DNA from: Bacteroidota bacterium
GTDB lineage: Bacteria > Bacteroidota > Ignavibacteria > Tepidaquicellales > Tepidaquicellaceae
Reading direction: 5' to 3'
DNA length: 64,000 bases
Assembly (NCBI GenBank): GCA_018266845.1
Contig: JAFDZO010000029.1
Coordinates: 30,498-94,497, forward strand
Position numbers and translations under genes: made by a program. This document shows, piece by piece, positions 54,226 to 61,922 of this stretch. The stretch's first letter is position 1; each line of letters opens with the position of its first letter. The notes below the pieces were generated by a model that was not told where the DNA came from, searched no databases, and saw only the letters and a program-made list of their open reading frames with translations.

Positions 54226-54891
54226 TTATTTCACTACCGCTATTGCCATTCCGTCATATTCTTTTACGCCAACAGTCTGTAGAATCGTTGCATTTACTTC
54301 TTTGCAGTCTGATAAAAATTTATTAAATCTCTGCACACCTATTACTTTTTCATCTGAACTATTTTCATCAAGAATCTCTCCATCGCGGATTACGTTATCT
54401 GCAATTATTATTGTTCCTTTATGAGAGAGTCTCATTGCTAACTGAAAATACTTGGTGTAAGGAGGCTTATCTGCATCAATAAAAATAAAATCGAATGGCT
54501 CTTCTTTATCCCCTAACATTTTCTCTAACACATCCATAGCCTTACCGTTTATAATGGTAACTTTATCTTCAAGCCCTGCTCTTGTTATATTTTTCTTTGC
54601 CACTTCTGCATGATGCGAATCAAATTCAATCGTAATCAGTTTCCCATCTTCCGGCAATGCGCGGGTAAGCCATATAGTACTATAGCCGGCAAGCGTGCCA
54701 ATTTCTAAAATTCTCTTTGCATTGCAGCTCATTGCGAGGATTTGCAATAACTTTCCCTGATTAGGAGAGACACTTATTAGAGGAATGTTTTCTGTTACCA
54801 AAGATTCTTCCGCTTTTAATAAAGCTTCATCCTGTGGAATGAGCAGTCTCTCGATATACTTATCTACATTTTCAAAAATTTTGTAGTTCAA
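54226..54891 (-). CDS. SAM-dependent O-methyltransferase (caffeoyl-CoA/catechol OMT-like)
   Basis: 221 residues of the small cation-dependent OMT family: SAM motif RILEIGTLAGYSTIWL, IEFDSHHAEVA, DFIFIDADKPPYTKYF with the metal-binding Asp residues, and IIADNVIRDG. Bacterial members methylate catechols, tRNA (TrmR) or other small substrates. The start is TTG at 54891: an in-frame TAA is two codons upstream and there is no ATG before the SAM motif. GAGAG about ten bases before TTG is a fair Shine-Dalgarno. The stop of the small Lys-rich gene upstream is in the same frame. Confidence 0.87.
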   Translation of the reverse strand: MNYKIFENVDKYIERLLIPQDEALLKAEESLVTENIPLISVSPNQGKLLQILAMSCNAKRILEIGTLAGYSTIWLTRALPEDGKLITIEFDSHHAEVAKKNITRAGLEDKVTIINGKAMDVLEKMLGDKEEPFDFIFIDADKPPYTKYFQLAMRLSHKGTIIIADNVIRDGEILDENSSDEKVIGVQRFNKFLSDCKEVNATILQTVGVKEYDGMAIAVVK

Positions 54892-54894
54892 TTT

Positions 54895-55077
54895 TTATAA
54901 CTCTCTTTCTATTTTTTTATCCTTAAATAGGGATTTTAGTACTTTACCATTTGTTTTTGATGAACCGTATAAACTTCTAACGTATTCATCTGTTACTATA
55001 AAATTCTTTTCTTTAGACGATAGAATTTTTTTCTTAATTTTACCTTTTTTAAGAGATAACTTATTATCTTTTGGCAT
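54895..55077 (-). CDS. Small Lys-rich hypothetical protein
   Basis: 60 residues, strongly basic at the N terminus (KLSLKKGKIKKKILSSKEK). No family recognised. It is placed directly before the O-methyltransferase, in the same frame and separated only by TAA and one codon, and its end contains the Shine-Dalgarno of that gene. It might be a nucleic-acid-binding peptide, a leader, or a chance frame. Confidence 0.45.
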   Translation of the reverse strand: MPKDNKLSLKKGKIKKKILSSKEKNFIVTDEYVRSLYGSSKTNGKVLKSLFKDKKIEREL

Positions 55078-55113
55078 TCATTAAAATAGTTAAATTATGT
55101 ATTAGTATAAAAC

Positions 55114-55139
55114 AAAAAAGGCGGTTTATCACCGCCTTT
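55114..55139 (-). terminator. Intrinsic terminator of asnA
   Basis: GGCGGT (55120-55125), loop TTATC, ACCGCC (55131-55136), with A run before and T run after. In minus-strand orientation it follows asnA by about 40 bases and ends in TTTTTTGTTTT. Confidence 0.9.
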
Positions 55140-55180
55140 ATATTAATACTAATTTATTTGCGCTATGCGCTATTAGCCTT

Positions 55181-56326
55181 CTATTCCAATACAAAAATAT
55201 TTTTTTCTTTGCATATATCCTTCAATACCTTTGGCCATACGGTTACGCTTACTTCTCCTAAGTGAGCCTTCTTTAATAAATGCATTACAGTTCTTGACTG
55301 CCCTATTCCTCCGCCTATACTCAATGGAATTTCATTGTTCATTATCATTTTGTGATACGGGTAGTTTAAGAAATCAAGCTGGTTAGTCATTTCCAGCTGC
55401 AGCTTTAGCGTTTCAGGATTTACTCTTATTCCCATTGAAGATAACTCATGTCTTCTTTGTGTTACAGGGTTCCATACAAGTATATCGCCGTTAAGTCCGT
55501 GCATTGGTCTTCCGTCTTTTGAAACTGTTTCAGTTACCCAGTCATCATAGTCTGCTGCTCTTAGTTCATGAGGATAACCGTCTTTCAGCGTCCAGCCTAT
55601 TCCATAGATAAATACTGCCGGATATTTTTGCAATATAGCCGTCTCTCTTTGTTTCCTTGGAAGGTTAGGATACATATCAAGCAAATCTTCTGCATGGATG
55701 AATACTAAATCTTCAGGAAGATTAGGATATTTATCCGTTTTCAACTGCGGGAATTTTTCCTGTATATACATCTCCGCTACTTTTATCACGCGCCAAATTT
55801 TTTTAACTGTATTTGTAAGATAGTCGAGGTTCCTATCTTCAGGTTTAATTACCTTTTCCCAGTCCCATTGGTCAACATAAGCGCTATGGTCGTGGTCTAA
55901 GAAGTAATCTTTTCTCACAGCGCGCATATCGGTAATGATGCCTTCGCCGGGCTGCATATCAAACTCTTTTAATGAAAATCTTTTCCATTTAGTAGCTGCC
56001 TGCACAACCTGCGCATTTATAGGATGTTTATTGTAATCATTATTGATGTGAAACTCTATCGGAGTTCTTGAGCCGTCTCTATCAAGATTATCATTGAAGC
56101 CGCTTTCGTCATCTACAATTAACGGTACTTCAACCTTCATAAGATTTAATTCTTTTGAAAGCCCGTCTTCAATAAATCTTTTTAATTCTGTAATTGCAAG
56201 CTGGGTTTCCCGTGGAGTGAGAAGCGATTTGTAGTTGTTTGGCAGAACGTTCTTGAGTTCGTCGTAGTTTCCGATTCCCGGTCCTGCTAAATCATTTTTC
56301 TTTACATCTAATGGTTTGGTATCCAT
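55181..56326 (-). CDS. asnA: Asparagine synthetase A (ammonia-dependent)
   Basis: Makes asparagine from aspartate, ammonia and ATP; structurally related to class II tRNA synthetases. Typical segments are ETQLAITELKRFIEDGL, the aspartate site around DMRAVRKDYFLDHDHSAYVDQWDWEK, RAADYDDW and the closing GGGIGQSR. Length is 381 residues versus about 330 in E. coli AsnA, mainly from an N-terminal extension. A good Shine-Dalgarno AAGGAG lies nine bases before the ATG. It is a single gene with its own terminator. Confidence 0.93.
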   Translation of the reverse strand: MDTKPLDVKKNDLAGPGIGNYDELKNVLPNNYKSLLTPRETQLAITELKRFIEDGLSKELNLMKVEVPLIVDDESGFNDNLDRDGSRTPIEFHINNDYNKHPINAQVVQAATKWKRFSLKEFDMQPGEGIITDMRAVRKDYFLDHDHSAYVDQWDWEKVIKPEDRNLDYLTNTVKKIWRVIKVAEMYIQEKFPQLKTDKYPNLPEDLVFIHAEDLLDMYPNLPRKQRETAILQKYPAVFIYGIGWTLKDGYPHELRAADYDDWVTETVSKDGRPMHGLNGDILVWNPVTQRRHELSSMGIRVNPETLKLQLEMTNQLDFLNYPYHKMIMNNEIPLSIGGGIGQSRTVMHLLKKAHLGEVSVTVWPKVLKDICKEKNIFVLE

Positions 56327-56703
56327 AGCATATTCTCCTTTATAAATATTGATAAAGAATAAACAAATTCATCCAAACCCTTATAAAACTACAACAATAT
56401 AAAGGTTTTTGTAAGTCAAAAAAACATGGTAGTAAACAAAAGAATTACTAACAAATAAGAAAAAGTTTCTTTGCAAATTTTGAAATTATTTTATATGTTA
56501 ATACAAGTTAATGGACAAAAATTACTGAACAACAATCCTAACTCTCTACATTGCAAAAAACAAATATTTGATTATTAGAAATTATGTAAATATTCCTCTT
56601 GGTTATTAATGCGCTTTGTTAATGCATTTTTTGTTAGGATTTTGTTAGGATTTCCTTTAAATTATAAATAATTTTTAAAAAATATAACTCTAAGAAAGGT
56701 ATC
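56327..56703. other. Intergenic region with a tandem 11-bp repeat, upstream of the beta-helix protein
   Basis: 377 AT-rich bases without a gene, holding the divergent promoters of asnA and the surface-protein gene. TTTGTTAGGAT occurs twice in perfect tandem (56630-56640, 56641-56651), about 50 bases before the ATG of the surface protein. A short inverted repeat AATGC...GCATT lies at 56608-56626. No promoter box is certain. Confidence 0.5.
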
Positions 56704-59700
56704 ATGAAAAAACTTTTTTTCACAATTTTTTTGTTATTTATTCTCATTTCGGGACAAAACTCCTTTGCGCAGCTTAGCGGCACGGTAACACTCGGCTCCC
56801 CGGGTGGCGCTTTTGCAAACTTAACCGGCGCAGGTGGTTTATTTGAAGCAATTAATACACTTGGTCTTAGCGGCGACCTTACTGTTGCAGTTGTTGGCAA
56901 TACTTCAGAAGACGGCACAAATGCTTTAAATTCTATTGCAAGCGGATTCGGTGTTTACATCATCCCTTCTTCCGCTTCTACTTACACAATTAGTGGAACA
57001 GGCATCACTACTAATGCTATGATAAGATTCAATGGATGCAGAAAAATTTATGTTGAGGGTTCTTTCCTCGGCGCAGGGCAGTATCTTGTTTTCCAGAATT
57101 ATAATTCTACAACAGCAAGTACAACTCCCGTATTTGAGTTTACTAACGAAGCAAGAGCCATTGCTGTAAGAAACTGCTACATCAGAAGCAATTCCTCTGT
57201 TACAACAAATGCTTCAATCAGATTAGGAACTACGTCCGGCATTCTTGGTAATGACAGCTTGTACATTTCTAAAAATATTTTTGAAGGCATAAACAGCGAA
57301 AGATATTTTACTGCTATTTTCAATAACAACGCTTTGGCTTTCCCGCAAAGCAACAGCCTTATTGCAATCACAAGCAACACATTCAGAAAATGGAGAAGTA
57401 CTTCTACAGCAATAGTAGATTGCGGCAATTTAGGTGATAGTATAGCAGTTGACTCGAACTATTTCTACAACGATACTGCTCAAACAGTGGGTTTTAACAT
57501 AATTAACTATGTTTCCACTAACAGCAAATATAACTCCGTTAGTTACAATAGTATTGGCGGCTCTGCTTTCGATAGGTCTGGCTCGCCATTATTGAATGCA
57601 AATGGCACAACTCTTCAGGCAATTAGAGTAAGTACAAGCACAGCCGGTTTAACTACAATCAGAGGAAATACTATTTCTAATATTGCCGGGAATGACGCAG
57701 TGGCAACATGTATTATTAACGGTATAGTAGCTATAGGACGGGTGGATATTTACAATAACACCCTTGGCGGCGGCGCTAATCCATGGGATACGCTTCACAC
57801 AACTTATGATAACGGACTTATAACAGTTTCCGGCGGTACAACAGATACAGTAAATGTTTACAACAATACAATTTCCAAAGTAAGATATTACAGAAAGAAA
57901 AACGACAGAACTTGCGGAATTTTAGTCACTGGCGGTTTAGTTGTAAATGTTTACAATAATACTGTTACAGATTTTAGAGGAAATCCGGGCGGGACTTCCA
58001 CTTCATTCCAGGTATATCCTATCAGAACTGCTAATACAACTGCAAGTAATAAAACTTACATTAATGATAATGTGATTAATAATGTGGTTCAGTTTACTGA
58101 TTCAACTATCGCAAACTCTTTTGCAGGAATACTTTATGCCGGTGGCAGCACAACCGGTTTTACTCATATCTACAATAATAAAATTTACGACCTTACTTCC
58201 ACAAATACTAATACAGGCGCAACTGCTATGATTATAAGCGGTATTCAGGTTGGTTCTGCTACTGGTAATGTATTTGTTTATAATAATGCCATTTCTCTTC
58301 AGACACAAACCGGAACTGAAGCTATGGTAAGAGGTATCTGGACAAGTATTGCAAATACTTTTACTGTAAATCATAGTTACCTTTATAACTCAGTTTACAT
58401 CGGCGGAAGCATGACGGGCGCGACAAACTATTCTTACGGATTTTTTAGAAGCTCTACAGGTCCTATATCATTAAGAAATAATATTTTCTATTACAATAGA
58501 ACAGGCGGAGCAGGCGGTTTCCCGGTTTGTGTATCTTCAGCCACTAACTGGAATGATACAATGTCCAATAATAATTTGTTTGTTGGATTAAGCTCAGGAA
58601 ACATTGGAGCTTATGCATCTACCAATATAGGACTTGATTTTGCAACATGGAAAACAAACTCTCTCGGCGATAAAAGCTCGCTTGCTGAAGTTGTTGCAAA
58701 TGTTTCCTCTGCAAACTTATGGAACAATACTGCCAACGCTACTATGACTCTTCTTCCTGCGCAATCAGTTGTTTGGTATGCTTACGGTCAGGGTACTCCG
58801 GTAAACTATCCTTCAATCAGTGGCAGCATTAACGCAGTAACACGTTCAACTACTATTGTAGGCGGACCAACAACTATCGGCTGCGCAGAGCAATCGTTGC
58901 CGACGGCAGTTCCTCCAACAGTTACTAACACTATTACAGGAACCGGAACATACAATTATTCTTTCGGCGGAAAACTTATAGCTGCAATAACTATCAATGC
59001 TCCTACCGGCGGATTTAACTTCGATATTTCATTAAGACATTTTGGCGGAAGAATTCCTCCTGGATTCTCAGGTCAGTACTCTGCCGGATATGATTCAATC
59101 TATGTTTCATCAGGAACTCCAACCGGTTTGAACTATGATATAAATCTATACTCATATCCGAACCAACAATATAACATCACTACGGCTGCAAATACAAGAA
59201 TCGCAAAAAGCTCAAACCAAGGAACTGTATGGGATGCTCAGCTTGCAAACGGAAGCTATACAGCAGGTCCTCCTGCTTATGCTACAGCAACGGGATTAAC
59301 TTCATTCTCAATCTTTGCTCTTACTTCTACAGATGCTCCTATGCCTGTTGAGCTTTCTTCATTCACCTCACTTGTGAATAAAAATACGGTTGAGCTTAAT
59401 TGGACAACTGTATCGGAAGAAAATAACAGAGGATTTGAAATAGAACGCAAATCATTTGAAAACGGAACATGGGCAAAAGTCGGTTATGCAGCAGGAAACG
59501 GAACAGTAAATTATTCAGTCAGCTACAAATTCACTGAAAAAATTGAAGGCAAAGGAAAATATAATTACAGACTGAAACAAATTGATAACAACGGAAACTA
59601 TAAATATTATGATTTAGCTTCATTCGTAGAAGTCGGCGTTCCGAATAAATTTGCATTATCTCAAAATTATCCGAATCCTTTCAACCCGACAACGAAGATT

Positions 59701-59922
59701 GATTTTGATTTGCCTTTCGACAGCAAGGTAACAATTTCAATTTACGATATGACAGGTAGAGAAGTGATGACATTGCTTAACGGCGACTTGAAGACATCAG
59801 GTTATTACACAATGAACATCAATGCATCGGCATTATCATCGGGAACATATTTTTACACGATGAAAGCTGAAGGCGGAAACAATAACTTTGTGCAGACAAA
59901 GAAGATGATGCTTGTGAAGTAG
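56704..59922 (+). CDS. Large secreted beta-helix-type protein with type IX sorting domain
   Basis: 1072 residues. Signal peptide MKKLFFTIFLLFILISGQNSFA, cleavage before Q. Residues 25-730 are Asn/Ser/Thr/Gly-rich with recurrent (V/I)YNNT(I/V)S-type strands, as in right-handed parallel beta-helix proteins. A beta-sandwich region follows (about 750-870), then a fibronectin-like domain starting MPVELSSFTSLV at about 880. The last 87 residues are the sorting domain NYPNPFNPTTKIDF... ending KKMMLVK. Presumably surface-exposed or released; role unknown (adhesin or polysaccharide binding are possible). A strong terminator follows. Confidence 0.85.
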   Translation: MKKLFFTIFLLFILISGQNSFAQLSGTVTLGSPGGAFANLTGAGGLFEAINTLGLSGDLTVAVVGNTSEDGTNALNSIASGFGVYIIPSSASTYTISGTGITTNAMIRFNGCRKIYVEGSFLGAGQYLVFQNYNSTTASTTPVFEFTNEARAIAVRNCYIRSNSSVTTNASIRLGTTSGILGNDSLYISKNIFEGINSERYFTAIFNNNALAFPQSNSLIAITSNTFRKWRSTSTAIVDCGNLGDSIAVDSNYFYNDTAQTVGFNIINYVSTNSKYNSVSYNSIGGSAFDRSGSPLLNANGTTLQAIRVSTSTAGLTTIRGNTISNIAGNDAVATCIINGIVAIGRVDIYNNTLGGGANPWDTLHTTYDNGLITVSGGTTDTVNVYNNTISKVRYYRKKNDRTCGILVTGGLVVNVYNNTVTDFRGNPGGTSTSFQVYPIRTANTTASNKTYINDNVINNVVQFTDSTIANSFAGILYAGGSTTGFTHIYNNKIYDLTSTNTNTGATAMIISGIQVGSATGNVFVYNNAISLQTQTGTEAMVRGIWTSIANTFTVNHSYLYNSVYIGGSMTGATNYSYGFFRSSTGPISLRNNIFYYNRTGGAGGFPVCVSSATNWNDTMSNNNLFVGLSSGNIGAYASTNIGLDFATWKTNSLGDKSSLAEVVANVSSANLWNNTANATMTLLPAQSVVWYAYGQGTPVNYPSISGSINAVTRSTTIVGGPTTIGCAEQSLPTAVPPTVTNTITGTGTYNYSFGGKLIAAITINAPTGGFNFDISLRHFGGRIPPGFSGQYSAGYDSIYVSSGTPTGLNYDINLYSYPNQQYNITTAANTRIAKSSNQGTVWDAQLANGSYTAGPPAYATATGLTSFSIFALTSTDAPMPVELSSFTSLVNKNTVELNWTTVSEENNRGFEIERKSFENGTWAKVGYAAGNGTVNYSVSYKFTEKIEGKGKYNYRLKQIDNNGNYKYYDLASFVEVGVPNKFALSQNYPNPFNPTTKIDFDLPFDSKVTISIYDMTGREVMTLLNGDLKTSGYYTMNINASALSSGTYFYTMKAEGGNNNFVQTKKMMLVK

Positions 59923-59930
59923 TTTATAGT

Positions 59931-59960
59931 TGTCGGTTTTCAGTTATTAGTTATCAGAAA
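59931..59960. repeat. Heptamer-periodic repeat after the beta-helix gene
   Basis: Degenerate seven-base units GTTGTCG, GTTTTCA, GTTATTA, GTTATCA starting 8 bases after the stop codon. This is the same periodicity as the arrays of the pyrimidine operon, but with a different word. Confidence 0.5.
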
Positions 59961-59977
59961 TTATTTATAATAATACA

Positions 59978-60018
59978 AATACCTGATTCCGCTTTAGCGG
60001 AGTCAGGTATTTTTTTTA
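59978..60018 (+). terminator. Strong intrinsic terminator
   Basis: A fifteen-pair stem with one G-U: AATACCTGATTCCGC pairs with GCGGAGTCAGGTATT around TTTA, followed by a run of eight or more T. Confidence 0.95.
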
Positions 60019-60073
60019 GTATATTAATCTATGTTTTATTAATTAAAAAAATTACATTTTTCTTAATTTCACA

Positions 60074-60102
60074 TTGCACTTAATTTCAAAAAAGCCTATA
60101 AT
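60074..60102 (+). promoter_or_regulatory. Sigma-70-like promoter for the beta-propeller protein
   Basis: TTGCAC at 60074-60079, exactly 17 bases, then TATAAT at 60097-60102, 20 bases before the ATG. This matches the housekeeping sigma-70 pattern well; Bacteroidota proper often use a different -33/-7 pattern. Confidence 0.6.
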
Positions 60103-60122
60103 ATATAAAATAACTTATTGTT

Positions 60123-61781
60123 ATGAAAAAAAATATTTTCACGGCTGCTATTTTTTTCATTTTTGTTCACGCTATACTAGGTCAAGTAACACAAGAGTGG
60201 GCAAAATCCTTTACAAACGGTAATTACTTTGATACTGGCTATAAAGTTAGGGTTGATGCACAAGGAAATGTTTATGTTATAGGAGACAGTTACAGCGGCT
60301 CGAACACTGAATCTTATAATGGCATACTCCTTAAATATAATAATGCGGGTATTTTGCAATGGAGTAAAGTTTATAACGGTCCGGCAAATAATGAAGATTT
60401 TTTCAGGGATATTGATATAGATAAAGACGGAAATATTTACATCGCAGGAGCTGTAACTCTTTCAGGAACCACTAAAGATGCTTTGCTTTTGAAATACAAC
60501 AGCAGCGGTACTCTTCTTTGGTCGCAAACTTATAATGGTGCCGCTACTCTGGATGATTATGCTATGGATATGGAAATTGATACGTTAGGAAATATTTATA
60601 TAGCCGGCGGCTCGAGCAGAGGTGTAAATAACAATGATGCATTAATTATAAAATATAATTCATCTGGCGGTTTTCTCTGGGCAAATAAATACAATGGCAG
60701 CGGGAATGCGAGCGATTTTGCCGATGAAATAAAATTAGATAAAAACGGTAATGCTGTTATTATGGGAACTACTACAAGCACTTCATCAACAAAAGAAGAT
60801 TACCTTATCATTAAATATGGTCCTGATGGTACCGAGCAATGGGTTCAAAAATATAATGGTAGTGGTAACAATTTTGACACTCCAAGCGGAATTGTGATTG
60901 ACAATTCACAAAATATCTTTGTTACAGGTTCGACTACAGGAGCAGGTACTTTAACGGATGTTACAACTTTAAAATATAGCCCTTCCGGGGTACTACAATG
61001 GGCAAAAACTTATGACGGTCCGGCAGTAAATTATGATAATGGTTACGCCATTGCTTTAGACAGCACAGGAAACGTTATTTGCGCAGGCGCAAGCTCCGGC
61101 ATAGGTTCTAACAGAGATTGTTTAGTTTTAAAATATAATACCTCCGGGACTTTGATGTGGGAAGCAAGATACAACGGGCCTAATAATAGCAGTGATGCTC
61201 TCTTTACTCTTTCAGTTGATAAATTCGGTAATATTTATACAGCCGGATATTGCGGTGTAAATAATGTAGTGTGGGATGACTATGTAACCATTAAATACAA
61301 CTCAACGGGGGTTCAACAATGGAATGTAAGATATAATGGAAACGGTAATTCAAGTGACCAAGCACTGGGAATTTGTTTAGATGCTTCTAATAATTTGTAT
61401 GTTACTGGGCAGACATGGGGTACATCATCAACTAACTGGGATATAACAACAATAAAGTATTCTCAGTTGGTCAGCGTTTATCAACAATCCAATTTTATCC
61501 CTGATAATTTTTCTCTATCACAAAATTATCCGAATCCTTTCAACCCGACAACGAAGATTGATTTTGATTTGCCATTCGAAAGCAAGGTAACAATTTCAAT
61601 TTATGATATGACGGGAAGAGAAGTGATGACATTGCTTAACGGCGACTTGAAGACATCAGGTTATTACACAATGAACATCAATGCATCGGCATTATCTTCA
61701 GGAACATATTTCTATACAATGAAAGCCGAAGGCGGAAACAACAACTTTGTTCAAACAAAGAAAATGATGCTTGTGAAGTAG
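60123..61781 (+). CDS. Secreted SBBP-repeat protein with type IX sorting domain
   Basis: 552 residues. Signal peptide MKKNIFTAAIFFIFVHAILG, cleavage before Q. The body consists of about eight repeats of roughly 50-55 residues with D..GN(I/V)Y(V/I)(A/T)G and LKY(N/S)..G...W...YNG, the SBBP/beta-propeller type repeat. The C-terminal 87 residues are a sorting domain nearly identical to that of the upstream gene (one D/E difference in PFDSKV/PFESKV). A good sigma-70-like promoter and its own terminator make it monocistronic. Confidence 0.87.
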   Translation: MKKNIFTAAIFFIFVHAILGQVTQEWAKSFTNGNYFDTGYKVRVDAQGNVYVIGDSYSGSNTESYNGILLKYNNAGILQWSKVYNGPANNEDFFRDIDIDKDGNIYIAGAVTLSGTTKDALLLKYNSSGTLLWSQTYNGAATLDDYAMDMEIDTLGNIYIAGGSSRGVNNNDALIIKYNSSGGFLWANKYNGSGNASDFADEIKLDKNGNAVIMGTTTSTSSTKEDYLIIKYGPDGTEQWVQKYNGSGNNFDTPSGIVIDNSQNIFVTGSTTGAGTLTDVTTLKYSPSGVLQWAKTYDGPAVNYDNGYAIALDSTGNVICAGASSGIGSNRDCLVLKYNTSGTLMWEARYNGPNNSSDALFTLSVDKFGNIYTAGYCGVNNVVWDDYVTIKYNSTGVQQWNVRYNGNGNSSDQALGICLDASNNLYVTGQTWGTSSTNWDITTIKYSQLVSVYQQSNFIPDNFSLSQNYPNPFNPTTKIDFDLPFESKVTISIYDMTGREVMTLLNGDLKTSGYYTMNINASALSSGTYFYTMKAEGGNNNFVQTKKMMLVK

Positions 61782-61806
61782 TTTTTTGTTCTGATTCACC
61801 ATTATT

Positions 61807-61844
61807 AAAAACTCCCGTTGGAGCAATCCGGCGGGAGTTTTTTT
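61807..61844 (+). terminator. Intrinsic terminator after the SBBP-repeat gene
   Basis: AAAAACTCCCG pairs with CGGGAGTTTTT around a 14-base loop and is followed by T. It lies 26 bases after the stop codon. Confidence 0.92.
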
Positions 61845-61922
61845 GTCCAAAATTAACACAGAAAGAAGTAATATGTAGTAAATTGTAAAATAATTACATA
61901 ATTTATTTAAAAAATAACCCTT

